This document shows, in pieces, positions 41,414-49,315 of a DNA stretch of 64,000 nucleotides. The position numbers and the translations under genes were made by a program. The notes below the pieces were generated by a model that had not been told where the DNA came from, did not search any database, and saw nothing but the letters and a program-made list of their open reading frames with translations. This DNA is from Fimbriimonadaceae bacterium. Lineage in GTDB: Bacteria; Armatimonadota; UBA10988. The first letter of the stretch is position 1, and the number at the start of each line of letters is the position of its first letter. The stretch is from assembly GCA_020850355.1 (NCBI GenBank), contig JADZEX010000041.1:124001-188000 (forward strand), in the 5' to 3' direction.

Positions 41414-42163
41414 ATGAGGCGAACCCCTCGGGCGTTCACGTTGATCGAGCTGCTGGTCGTCATCGCGATCATTGCGATTCTAGCAGCGATTTTGTTCCCG
41501 GTTTTCGCGAAGGCTCGCGAAAAGGCGCGGATGAGCAGTTGCCAGAGCAATCTGAAGCAGTACTCGTTGAGTATGACCCAGTACGTGCAGGACTACGACG
41601 AAAAGTATCCGATGAGCATCTACCCGTCGTCGATCGGGTTGATGACCGTCTACGACGTGGTCACGCCGTACGTCAAGAACTTCCAGATCATGCAGTGCCC
41701 CTCCGACAGCGACCGGATCACCACCGCGGCGATCAGCGCGGCGTTCGGTGGGGCGCCGTTGGCGGGGAGCTGGCAGGCCAGCTACGCCCCGAACTTCGGC
41801 GTGATCGAAGACGGGCCGGGCATCCCGGGGGTCACCACCCCGCATCAGGTGATTGCCGAGAACCAGCTCAAGTACCCGGCCGAGACCGCGCTCTGGGGTG
41901 ACGCCGCCTTGCAGCCGAACCTCACCGGGACGGCCCCGGGCGGCACCGCGCCGGTGATCGGCCGACACAATGAGCAGGCCAACCTGTCGTACTGCGATGG
42001 CCATGTCAAGGCGGCCAGCGCCAGCCGGACCACGACCACCTTCACCAGTGTGACGGGGCCGGGGCGCTACCTCTATACGATCGGCTCAACCGGCGGTCGC
42101 TACTCCGGAATGACCCACTTCAAGGGCATTGTGACCGACGCCGGTTTGGTGATCGATCCATAA
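41414..42163 (+). CDS. Type IV prepilin-like/H-X9-DG family protein
   Basis: The 249-residue product has a short basic leader (MRRTPRA), then [24 protein letters not shown], the classic prepilin N-terminus cleaved before Phe8 by prepilin peptidase. [19 protein letters not shown] follows. The C-terminal half has the [13 protein letters not shown] motif, the H-X9-DG block of a family heavily expanded in Armatimonadota and Planctomycetes. It is likely a pseudopilin or surface fibre protein. Two in-frame ATGs exist; 41414 is favoured because GGGAG lies 10 bases before it, while only one base separates it from 41405. It stands alone, with a terminator behind it. Confidence 0.93.
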   Translation: MRRTPRAFTLIELLVVIAIIAILAAILFPVFAKAREKARMSSCQSNLKQYSLSMTQYVQDYDEKYPMSIYPSSIGLMTVYDVVTPYVKNFQIMQCPSDSDRITTAAISAAFGGAPLAGSWQASYAPNFGVIEDGPGIPGVTTPHQVIAENQLKYPAETALWGDAALQPNLTGTAPGGTAPVIGRHNEQANLSYCDGHVKAASASRTTTTFTSVTGPGRYLYTIGSTGGRYSGMTHFKGIVTDAGLVIDP

Positions 42164-42174
42164 TGCAGTCGGCT

Positions 42175-42203
42175 CGGGGAGCGGCCGGCGCGGTCGCTCC
42201 CCG
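42175..42203 (+). terminator. Stem-loop after the prepilin-like gene
   Basis: A 9-base perfect stem (CGGGGAGCG/CGCTCCCCG) with an 11-base loop lies 11 bases past the stop. It has no T-run. Confidence 0.65.
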
Positions 42204-42242
42204 GCAGTCTGCGGTCGGTGCCACGGGCGGATCGGAGGTCGC

Positions 42243-43550
42243 ATGATCCAGACTCCGGGCCTCGCTCGGCGGCGGTTCTGCCAGTTGGTCGCCGGCAGCA
42301 CGCTCGCCAGCCGGTTGCCGGCTGCACCGCCGCCCAACGTGGTGCTGATCGTCTCGGACGACCACGGCTGGCGCGACTACGGCTGGCAGGGCCATCCCCA
42401 CCTGCGCACCCCGCACCTCGACCGGCTGGCGGCCGACAGCCTGACCTTCCCGCGGGGCTATCTCCCCGCCCCGCTCTGCTGTCCGAGTCTGGCCAGCCTG
42501 ATCACCGGGCTCCACCCCCACCAGCACAAGATCGTCGGCAACGATCCCCCGCGGCCAGCGGAGGCTGCCAAACTGCCGCTGGGCGACTACACCAAGACTG
42601 CCGCCTTCCGCGAAGGCCGCGAGGTGCTCTGCCAACACCTCGACGCCGTCCCGACCTTGCCGCGGTTGCTGGCCGCGCAGGGCTACCTGAGCCTGCAGAC
42701 CGGCAAGTGGTGGCAAGGCGACTATCGCCGTGGTGGTTTCACCCACGGCATGACGACCGGCGGTCGCCACGGTGACGACGGTCTGGTGATCGGTCGGCAG
42801 ACGATGCAGCCGATCGCCGACTTCCTCGACCTGACGCAGCGCGAGAGCCGGCCGTTCCTGCTGTGGTACGCGCCGATGCTGCCGCACCAGCCGCACAACC
42901 CGCCGGAGCGGCTGCTGGCCCACTATCGCGAACGGACCGACTCCCTCCACCTGGCGCGCTACTGGGCGATGGTTGAGTGGTTCGACGAGACCTGCGGCCA
43001 GCTCCTGGACCTGTTGCAGGCGCGCGGGCTGGCAGCCAACACCGTGGTCGCCTACCTCGCCGACAACGGGTGGACCCAACGCCCGGATGCCCCGGGCGCG
43101 GTGAAGTCGAAGCTGACGCCGTACGACGGGGGTGTGCGGACCCCGCTGCTGCTGCGCTGGCCGGGCAGGATCGCCGCGGCCCGCAGCAACGTCCCGGTCT
43201 CGTCGATCGATCTGCTGCCGACGCTCCTGCGCGCCACGGGCACGCCGCTGCCAGCCGGGCTGCCCGGCCTGGACCTGCGCGACGCGCCAGCCGTGGCGGC
43301 CCGCAATGCCGTCAACGGCGCCTGCTACACCCACGACATCGTCGATCTGCAGGTCCCGGCGCGCAGCCTGCAACACCGCTGGCGGGTCGAGGGCGACCAG
43401 AAGGTGATCTTGCCGACGAAGCCCGGCGCGGCGCCGGAGTTGTACGACCTGGCCGCCGACCCTGACGAGACTACCACCCTCGCCTCGCAGCGCCCGGCCG
43501 AGGTGGCCCGGCTGCGGGCAGCGCTGGATGCCTGGTGGACTCCAGCCTGA
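42243..43550 (+). CDS. Sulfatase family protein with altered active-site motif
   Basis: The 435-residue protein has a Tat-like leader (LARRRFCQLVAGSTLASRLPAAP). The alkaline phosphatase-fold sulfatase start NVVLIVSDDHGWRDYGWQG follows, with metal ligands Asp39/Asp40, the active-site loop APLCCPSLASLITGLHP, and the later LADNGWT metal pair. The formylglycine motif should read C-x-P-S-R. Cys79, Pro81 and Ser82 are present, but Leu83 replaces Arg, so maturation or activity is uncertain. A GGAGG Shine-Dalgarno precedes the ATG. No sulfatase-maturating radical SAM enzyme is in the window. It is probably aimed at sulfated glycans if active. Confidence 0.88.
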   Translation: MIQTPGLARRRFCQLVAGSTLASRLPAAPPPNVVLIVSDDHGWRDYGWQGHPHLRTPHLDRLAADSLTFPRGYLPAPLCCPSLASLITGLHPHQHKIVGNDPPRPAEAAKLPLGDYTKTAAFREGREVLCQHLDAVPTLPRLLAAQGYLSLQTGKWWQGDYRRGGFTHGMTTGGRHGDDGLVIGRQTMQPIADFLDLTQRESRPFLLWYAPMLPHQPHNPPERLLAHYRERTDSLHLARYWAMVEWFDETCGQLLDLLQARGLAANTVVAYLADNGWTQRPDAPGAVKSKLTPYDGGVRTPLLLRWPGRIAAARSNVPVSSIDLLPTLLRATGTPLPAGLPGLDLRDAPAVAARNAVNGACYTHDIVDLQVPARSLQHRWRVEGDQKVILPTKPGAAPELYDLAADPDETTTLASQRPAEVARLRAALDAWWTPA

Positions 43551-43605
43551 CCCGCGCGGTTCACAGACCGCCCAACGCCAGGTGCGCGAGCGGAGGCCCA
43601 GCCGC

Positions 43606-45072
43606 TCAGAGGCCCACCGAGACCATCTTGGTCTCGAGGTACTCGTAGATCCCCTCGGCGCCCATCTCGCGACCGAGGCCGCTTTCCTTCATGCCTCCGA
43701 AGGGCATCTGCGGCGTCGCCGGCACCGGGTCGTTGAGGCCGATGATGCCGTACTCGAGGCCCTCGGCGCAGCGGATCGCGGTGCTCAGGTCGCGCGTCAA
43801 GACATACGCCGCCAGCCCGTAGGTCGTGTCGTTGGCCGCCGCCAGCACCTCGTCGACGGTGTCGAAGGTCAGCAGCGGCAGGATCGGCCCAAAGACCTCC
43901 TCGCAGGTCAGGCGCATCGTGCGATCGATCTGGTCCAGCACGGTCGGCTCGTACCAGTAGCCGCGGTCAAAGCCGGGCGGACGGCGCCCGCCGGCCAGCA
44001 CCCGCGCGCCCTTGGCGACGGCGTCGGCCACGAAGCGCTCGACGGACTCGACATTGCGCCGCTCGAACAGCGGCCCCGCCTCGCAGCCTGGGGTCAGCGG
44101 GTCACCCAGCTTAAGCTGCTGCACCGCCGCCACCACGGCCGCCGTGAACTCCTCGCGGATGCTGCGGTGGACGTAGAAGCGGGTCGGGCTGATGCAGACC
44201 TGACCCATGTTGCGGAACTTGCCGACGACGCACTCCTTGGCCGCCGCCGCCACGTCGACATCCGGGAAGACCAGCACCGGGGCGTGGCCGCCCAGCTCCA
44301 GCTCCAGCTTCTTGAGCTGCGGCGCGCAGCGCTGTAGCAGCTCCTTACCCACCGCGGTGCTGCCGGTGAAGCTGATCTTGCGACACACCGGGTGATCGAT
44401 GAACTCACCCACGACGGTGTCGGGCGGGCCGGCCACGAGGTTGATCACCCCCGGTGGAAAGCCCGCCTCGTGGAGGCAACTGAACCAGGCCATGGTGCAC
44501 AGCGGCGTGCCCGAGGCCGGCCGCGAGACGGTGGTACAGCCGGCCGCCAGGGCCGCGCCGAGTTTGCGCGACTGCAACGCGATGGGGAAGTTCCAGGGCG
44601 TCACCGCGGCCACCACGCCGATCGGCTGATGCAGCACCCAGAGCCGCTTGCTGCCGACGCTCGGCGGCACAATCCGCCCGTAGACGCGCTTGCCCTCTTC
44701 GGCAAACCAGTCGAGCGTGGCGGCGGCCTGCAAGACTTCAGCCCGCGCGCCGGCGAGGGTCTTGCCCTCCTCCAAACTCATCAACAAGGCGATCTCATCG
44801 CACCGCTCGCGGGTCAGCTCCCCCGCCCGCCGCAGCAGCGCGCCCCGGTCGTAGGCGGTCAGCTCGCGCCACCCCGGCCCCGCCGCCGCCGCTGCCTCGA
44901 GCGCCCGCCGCGCCTCGGCCTGCCCGCCGTACGGCACGCTCGCCAGAACCTCTTCATTGGCCGGATTGATCACCTCAATCCGCCGCCCATCGGCCGCCTG
45001 GCACCACTGCCCACCCACATACAATCCAAACCGCTCGGCAGGCGTCGCCAGGGCGTGTCCGGCAACCAACAT
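43606..45072 (-). CDS. NAD(P)-dependent aldehyde dehydrogenase (SSADH-like)
   Basis: The 488-residue protein oxidises an aldehyde to an acid. It has TPWNFPIAL, the FTGST nucleotide-site motif, the general-base Glu in LELGGHAP and the catalytic Cys in NMGQVCISP. The late EEVFGPILPLLTFD and PFGGMKESGLGREMG are closest to succinate-semialdehyde dehydrogenases. The usual cofactor-side KPA motif is SRPAS here, an Arg for Lys change. The ATG has a GGAG Shine-Dalgarno at 9 bases. The gene lies directly behind a REP-like repeat at the RAYT stop, and ends 55 bases from the convergent sulfatase gene. Confidence 0.93.
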   Translation of the reverse strand: MLVAGHALATPAERFGLYVGGQWCQAADGRRIEVINPANEEVLASVPYGGQAEARRALEAAAAAGPGWRELTAYDRGALLRRAGELTRERCDEIALLMSLEEGKTLAGARAEVLQAAATLDWFAEEGKRVYGRIVPPSVGSKRLWVLHQPIGVVAAVTPWNFPIALQSRKLGAALAAGCTTVSRPASGTPLCTMAWFSCLHEAGFPPGVINLVAGPPDTVVGEFIDHPVCRKISFTGSTAVGKELLQRCAPQLKKLELELGGHAPVLVFPDVDVAAAAKECVVGKFRNMGQVCISPTRFYVHRSIREEFTAAVVAAVQQLKLGDPLTPGCEAGPLFERRNVESVERFVADAVAKGARVLAGGRRPPGFDRGYWYEPTVLDQIDRTMRLTCEEVFGPILPLLTFDTVDEVLAAANDTTYGLAAYVLTRDLSTAIRCAEGLEYGIIGLNDPVPATPQMPFGGMKESGLGREMGAEGIYEYLETKMVSVGL

Positions 45073-45085
45073 GGTCGGGCTCCAG

Positions 45086-45106
45086 AAAGGGGTCAGGACC
45101 CTTTTT
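45086..45106. repeat. REP-like motif, RAYT 3' side
   Basis: AAAGGGGTCAGGACCC plus a five-T run. The core GGGTCAGGACCC is an imperfect palindrome (5-base arms around AG). The RAYT stop codon TGA lies inside it on the minus strand, and the orientation is opposite to the copy upstream of RAYT. Confidence 0.85.
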
Positions 45107-45779
45107 CGGCTGTGCGGCGGGGCCGGCCCCGGTCGCGGAGGGCGCTGGTGAGGCCCAGGCGTTGGGCGGTGCTGGCGACCCAGGTGGGGTCGCCGAACGG
45201 TCCGCCGCGCTGGGCGCAACGGCGCAGGGCGTCGAGTTCGCGGTCGCTGAGGGGCTCGTTGATCCAGTCCGGCGAGTCCGTCGGCGGGCTGACCGGCCAG
45301 GATGTCAGCCAGGCGCGGTCGGCGTCGTGGTCGGAGAGCCGCCGCCAGAGGCTGGACCATTGCCAGTCCTGCGCCTGCGGCACCAGACCGGCGCGCAGCG
45401 GGTTGCGTTCGACATAGCGGCAGACGGTCAGCAGGTACTCGTCGTCCTGCACCGGAAAGCTCTTGAAACGGCTCTGGTAGAGCGGCCCCTGCCCGATCGT
45501 GCCGTGGGCGGTGTGCCAGCGCTGGACGTGGGTCTTGCTGAGCCAGCCAACGAACTGCGACAGCGCGCCGTCGGTCTCCGGCCAGACCACCAGGTGCCAG
45601 TGGTTCGGCATCACGCAGTAACTCAAGAGCCGCAGCGGCTGGCGCTCCAGGGCGCGCTGCAGGACGGTCTCGAAGGCCGTGTAGTCGAACTCGGTCTGGA
45701 ACAGGGGCAGGTGCGCCACCGCGCGATTGAGCACGTGGTAGACCAGCCCGCCCTCGGCGTTGCGGAGTCGTCGTGGCAT
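45093..45779 (-). CDS. REP-associated tyrosine transposase (RAYT, Y1/HUH)
   Basis: The 228-residue single-strand HUH endonuclease is predicted to nick and mobilise REP/REPIN sequences. It has the start RLRNAEGGLVYHVLNRA and the HUH motif His60-Trp61-His62 in CVMPNHWHLVVWP. GPLYQSRFKSFPV follows, with the tyrosine candidate Tyr122 in CRYVERNPLRAGLV. Its stop codon is formed by the 3' REP motif. The promoter ends 5 bases before the ATG and starts next to the upstream REP copy. The gene looks intact, so it may still act on the solo REP copy at 57829. Confidence 0.93.
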   Translation of the reverse strand: MPRRLRNAEGGLVYHVLNRAVAHLPLFQTEFDYTAFETVLQRALERQPLRLLSYCVMPNHWHLVVWPETDGALSQFVGWLSKTHVQRWHTAHGTIGQGPLYQSRFKSFPVQDDEYLLTVCRYVERNPLRAGLVPQAQDWQWSSLWRRLSDHDADRAWLTSWPVSPPTDSPDWINEPLSDRELDALRRCAQRGGPFGDPTWVASTAQRLGLTSALRDRGRPRRTAEKGS

Positions 45780-45784
45780 ACTCG

Positions 45785-45814
45785 ATTGTAGCCGCGAGCG
45801 GTTGGCCGTGTCAA
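45785..45814 (-). promoter_or_regulatory. RAYT promoter, apparently leaderless
   Basis: On the minus strand: -35 TTGACA (perfect), an 18-base spacer and -10 TACAAT, ending 5 bases before the ATG. Transcription would begin at or next to the start codon. The -35 lies one base from the REP motif. Confidence 0.78.
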
Positions 45815-45815
45815 C

Positions 45816-45836
45816 AAAGGGTCCTGACCCGTTTGC
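45816..45836. repeat. REP-like motif, RAYT 5' side
   Basis: AAAGGGTCCTGACCCGTTTGC, whose core GGGTCCTGACCC is the exact reverse complement of the core at the RAYT 3' side. The two form an inverted pair bracketing the gene. Confidence 0.83.
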
Positions 45837-45849
45837 GGTGGAGCACACC

Positions 45850-48060
45850 ATGATCGGCCTCGTGGCGGTGATGCTGGTGGGGGCGCCGACCGTTGGGGAA
45901 CCGCAGCTCGCTCGCCGCAGCGTGCCGTGTGGCGAGTGCTTGGAGGTGCGGCTGCCGTTGACCGCGCAGTACGGCAACCCGTTCGACCGGCGCCAGGTTG
46001 AGGTTGGCGGTGAGTTCCGCGGGCCGGGCGGCGAGACCCGCCGGGTGGGTGGCTTCTACTACCAGGCCGCGCAGCGCAGCAGCGACAACGCCGGCCGGGA
46101 GAGCGTCGAGCTGGTCAGCGAGGGCTGCTGGCTGCTACGGTTCGCGGCGCCGCGGCCGGGGACCTGGCAGGTCCGTGGGCAGGTCCGCGACTCCACAGGC
46201 GAGGTCTGGAGCATACCGGCGGCCTTCGAGGCCACCCCCGCCACGGGCCATGGCGTGATCCGCCGCGCCGCCGGGACCCGCTACTTCGAGTACGCTGACG
46301 GCACGCCGTTCTACCCGATCGGCCACAACATCGCCTGGGCGCACCAGGGCGGTGTGGCCGACTTCGAGCGCTGGCTGGCCCCGCTGCCGGCGGTCGGGGT
46401 GAATCTGGCACGGATCTGGTTGCAGTGGGACCGCACCCTGTCCATCGAGTACCACGGCCCGCGGTCTGGGGCGGGGCGCTACGACCTGGCCAACGCCTGG
46501 CGCGTCGATCAGGTCCTGGCGACCTGTCGGCGGCTCGGCGTCAAGGTCTTCTTCACCCTCGATTCGCCGGAGCCCTACCAGCGGGAGCATTACTGGCTCG
46601 GAAAGCTGACCGCCCGGCCCTGGACCGACTTCTGCGCCCACAACGCAGCCAATGGCGGGCCGCTGGCGGAGCCGCGGGAGTTCTACACGACCGCAGCCGG
46701 CCGCGAGCTGATCCGCCAGCGGTTGGCCTAAATCGTCGCCCGCTGGGGCTGGGACGACAACTTGTTCTGTTGGGAGCTGTGGAACGAGCTCAACTGCTTC
46801 CCAGAGTGGGACAAGCTGCTGCCGGAGATCACCGCCTGGCACCGCGAGATGGCGGGCCTCGTGCGGTCGCTGGACCCGCAAGGGCACCTGATCAGCACCA
46901 GCTTTGGCAACGCCGAAGGCGCGGAGGCGGTGTGGCGGTTGCCGGAGCTCGACTTCGTGCAGTCGCACGTCTACGGCTCGGTGGACCTGGCCGGCGAGCA
47001 GGCGCCGGTCACGCGCCAGATGGCCGACCGGTACGACCGGCCGCACCTGTTCGGCGAGTTCGGTACGCGGTTCGACTGGCTCAGCCAGTTGGGGCAGCGC
47101 GACCCGCAGGGCGTTCATGTTCACAACCTGCTCTGGTCGGCGGTCCACAACGGCTCGGCTGGGACGCCGCTAAGCTGGTGCTGGGAGTACCTCCACGACG
47201 CCCAGGTGTACCAGCGGTACCAGCAGCTTTCGCGCTATGTGGCGGGTGTGCGGTGGCCGGCGGAGCAGTTCCAGCCGCTGCTGCCGCGGTTCGGCTACGC
47301 CGCTGGCGCCACCCCGGCCGCGCCACGCGACCTGGTGCTGTCGTGCGGCGGCGGCGCTCCGGTCGGCGACCGCCTGGAGCTGGACCTGCAGGATCCGCCC
47401 ACCGCGCTGGGACGGTTCTACCTCTACGGTCGCGCCCAGCCGGCGCAGCAACGGCCGCGGGTGCTGGTGGTCGACCTGCCGACTCCCTCGCGCCTGATCC
47501 TGCGGATCGGCCGGGTCTGGGTGCGCGGTGAGTTGGAGGTCCGCCTGGATGGTCGGCTGCTGCTCCAGCGCAGTCTCCCGGCCGGGCCGCCGGGTGAGGG
47601 CCGGTATGCCCGCAGCGAGTGGTCCGAGGAGTGGCGCATCTGGGGCGTCGACTACGACCTCGACGTGAGCTGTGACCTGCCGGCCGGGCACCACGAGGTC
47701 GCGCTGTCCAACGCTGGCGCCGACGGCATCACGATCGACCGGTTGACGATCCCGGCCTGCCTCCGCGGCCCGCAACAACTCGCCCGTGGCTACGGCCTGC
47801 GCGGCCGCACGGTCGCGCTGGTCTGGTTGCAGAACCGCGAGCACTGCCTGCGCAACGTCGCGGCGCAGCAACCGGTCCGCCCCGCTGAGCAGTTGGCGGT
47901 GACGTTGCCCGGCCTGCCGTCCGGGCCCTGCCGGCTGGAATGGTGGGATCCCTGGTCGCTCGAGCCGCCGCGCCGGGAGACGACCACCGCGACCGCCGCG
48001 GGGCTCGTGGTGGTGGTGCCGCGGCTGGAGCGCGACGTGGCGCTGCAGGTACGCTGGTAG
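45850..48060 (+). pseudogene. DUF5060-type exported glycoside hydrolase interrupted by an in-frame stop
   Basis: One frame runs the full length except for TAA at codon 294 (46729-46731). Before it are a short signal peptide (MIGLVAVMLVGAPT), a DUF5060-like beta domain and the first half of a barrel (TPFYPIGHNIAWAH, GVNLARIWLQWDR). After it the barrel continues in the same frame, IVARWGWDDNLFCWELWNELN with the acid/base Glu, then LFGEFGTRF with the nucleophile candidate. A C-terminal beta region follows. Relatives have a Tyr just before IVARWG, so TAC or TAT to TAA is the simplest change. Downstream reading stays coding, suggesting a recent mutation, a sequencing error or readthrough. Truncation would remove both catalytic residues. 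Confidence 0.88.
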
Positions 48061-48124
48061 GCCGCCCGTCGCGCGGGGCGCCGCCGTGACCGGGGGTCGC
48101 CCAGCGCGACGGCTACGAGCGGGC

Positions 48125-49180
48125 CTAGACCGGCACTTCGCGGCCTTCGGCGCTGGAGCGGTAGATGGCGTCGAGCATCTTCTGCAGCACGACACCCTGC
48201 GCGCCGTCGGTGCGCAGCGCCTTGGCCGGGTCGCGGATGCAGTCGATCAGATGCGCATGCTCCGCGGCGTAGGCGTCGGGCTTCGGGTAGAGCGGGCTGA
48301 TGTCGGCGATGGCGCCGTTGTCCTCGGTGAACAGCTTCACACTGCTGCCGGGGCTCAGCTCCAGGCCGCCCTTGTCGCCCATCAGGCGGATGTTGCCGCC
48401 CTCGGAGGTGTTGGCGGCCCAGGAGACCTGCAGCACCAGCGACGCGCCGTTGGCAAAGCGCACGAAGGCGGCGGCGAGGTCGTCGACATCGAACGGCCCG
48501 CCCGGCACGCGGGTGCCCCACATGCTGAGGTAGTTGTAGGTCTCGGGGTTGTTGCCAAAGCGGGCGTGGGTCAGCGCCGAGATGGCCACCGGCTGCGGCT
48601 GGCCCATCAGGTAATGGGTCAGGTCCAGGATGTGGACGCCGATGTCGATCAGCGCGCCGCCGCCGGAGATGGCCTTGGTGGTGAACCAGGACCCGAGCCC
48701 CGGAATGCCGCGACGACGGAAGAGCATCACCGAGGCGTGGTAGACCTCGCCGAGGCGGCCGTTGTCGAGGTACGACCGGGCAACGTCGCTCTCGCCCTGG
48801 AAGCGCATGTTGAGGCCGTAGAGCAGCCGCTTGCCGTTGGCCGCGGCGGCGTCGGCCATCTGCTGGGCCTGCGCGGCGTTGAGCGCCGGGGGCTTCTCGC
48901 AGAGCACATGGCAGCCGGCCTCGAGCGCGGCGATGGCCGCCGGGGCGTGGTACGCGTTGGGCACCGCCACGACCACCACATCCAGGTTCTCCTGGGCGAT
49001 CATGTCGGCGAACTGAGCGTAGCGTCCCGGGATCTTGAACTTGTCCGCCGAGGCCTGCACCGGACCCTCAGCGGGGTCGGCGATGGCCGCCAGCTCCACA
49101 TCGTCCCGCTGCACGAGACGCTCCGCATGGGTGCGCATGATGGCACCCGCTCCGACAAACCCGTACCGTAGTTTCGACAT
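48125..49180 (-). CDS. Gfo/Idh/MocA family oxidoreductase
   Basis: The 351-residue NAD(P)-dependent oxidoreductase has the Rossmann start GFVGAGAIMRTHAERL, VVVAVPNAYHA and the catalytic Lys motif HVLCEKPPALNAAQA. The C-terminal domain has GGGALIDIGVHILDLTHYLMG, with the Asp and His typical of the active site. Such enzymes act on sugars, inositols or sugar acids; the substrate is not readable. The ATG has GAGGGAAG just upstream. The gene faces the broken glycosidase (convergent ends 64 bases apart) and is probably part of the same sugar-use repertoire. A modest promoter is listed separately. Confidence 0.94.
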   Translation of the reverse strand: MSKLRYGFVGAGAIMRTHAERLVQRDDVELAAIADPAEGPVQASADKFKIPGRYAQFADMIAQENLDVVVVAVPNAYHAPAAIAALEAGCHVLCEKPPALNAAQAQQMADAAAANGKRLLYGLNMRFQGESDVARSYLDNGRLGEVYHASVMLFRRRGIPGLGSWFTTKAISGGGALIDIGVHILDLTHYLMGQPQPVAISALTHARFGNNPETYNYLSMWGTRVPGGPFDVDDLAAAFVRFANGASLVLQVSWAANTSEGGNIRLMGDKGGLELSPGSSVKLFTEDNGAIADISPLYPKPDAYAAEHAHLIDCIRDPAKALRTDGAQGVVLQKMLDAIYRSSAEGREVPV

Positions 49181-49225
49181 GCTTCCCTCTGAATCCGTCC
49201 CCGGCGAACTGCACCGGGCGCGCTC

Positions 49226-49253
49226 AGTGTAGCAGGCCAGGCCAGTGCCGCAA
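49226..49253 (-). promoter_or_regulatory. Probable promoter of the Gfo/Idh gene
   Basis: On the minus strand: -35 TTGCGG, a 16-base spacer (17 if CTTGCG is used) and -10 TACACT, about 45 bases upstream of the start. Confidence 0.5.
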
Positions 49254-49280
49254 GCGCTTTGGGCCGCGCCGGGCCGGCCG

Positions 49281-49309
49281 TTGACGGGCCGGATCGCCCG
49301 ACGTAAACT
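49281..49309 (+). promoter_or_regulatory. Leaderless-type promoter of the BatA/VWA gene
   Basis: -35 TTGACG, a 17-base spacer and -10 TAAACT, ending 6 bases before the ATG at 49316, which has no Shine-Dalgarno. The predicted transcription start is at or next to the A of the start codon. Confidence 0.8.
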
Positions 49310-49315
49310 GCGGTC

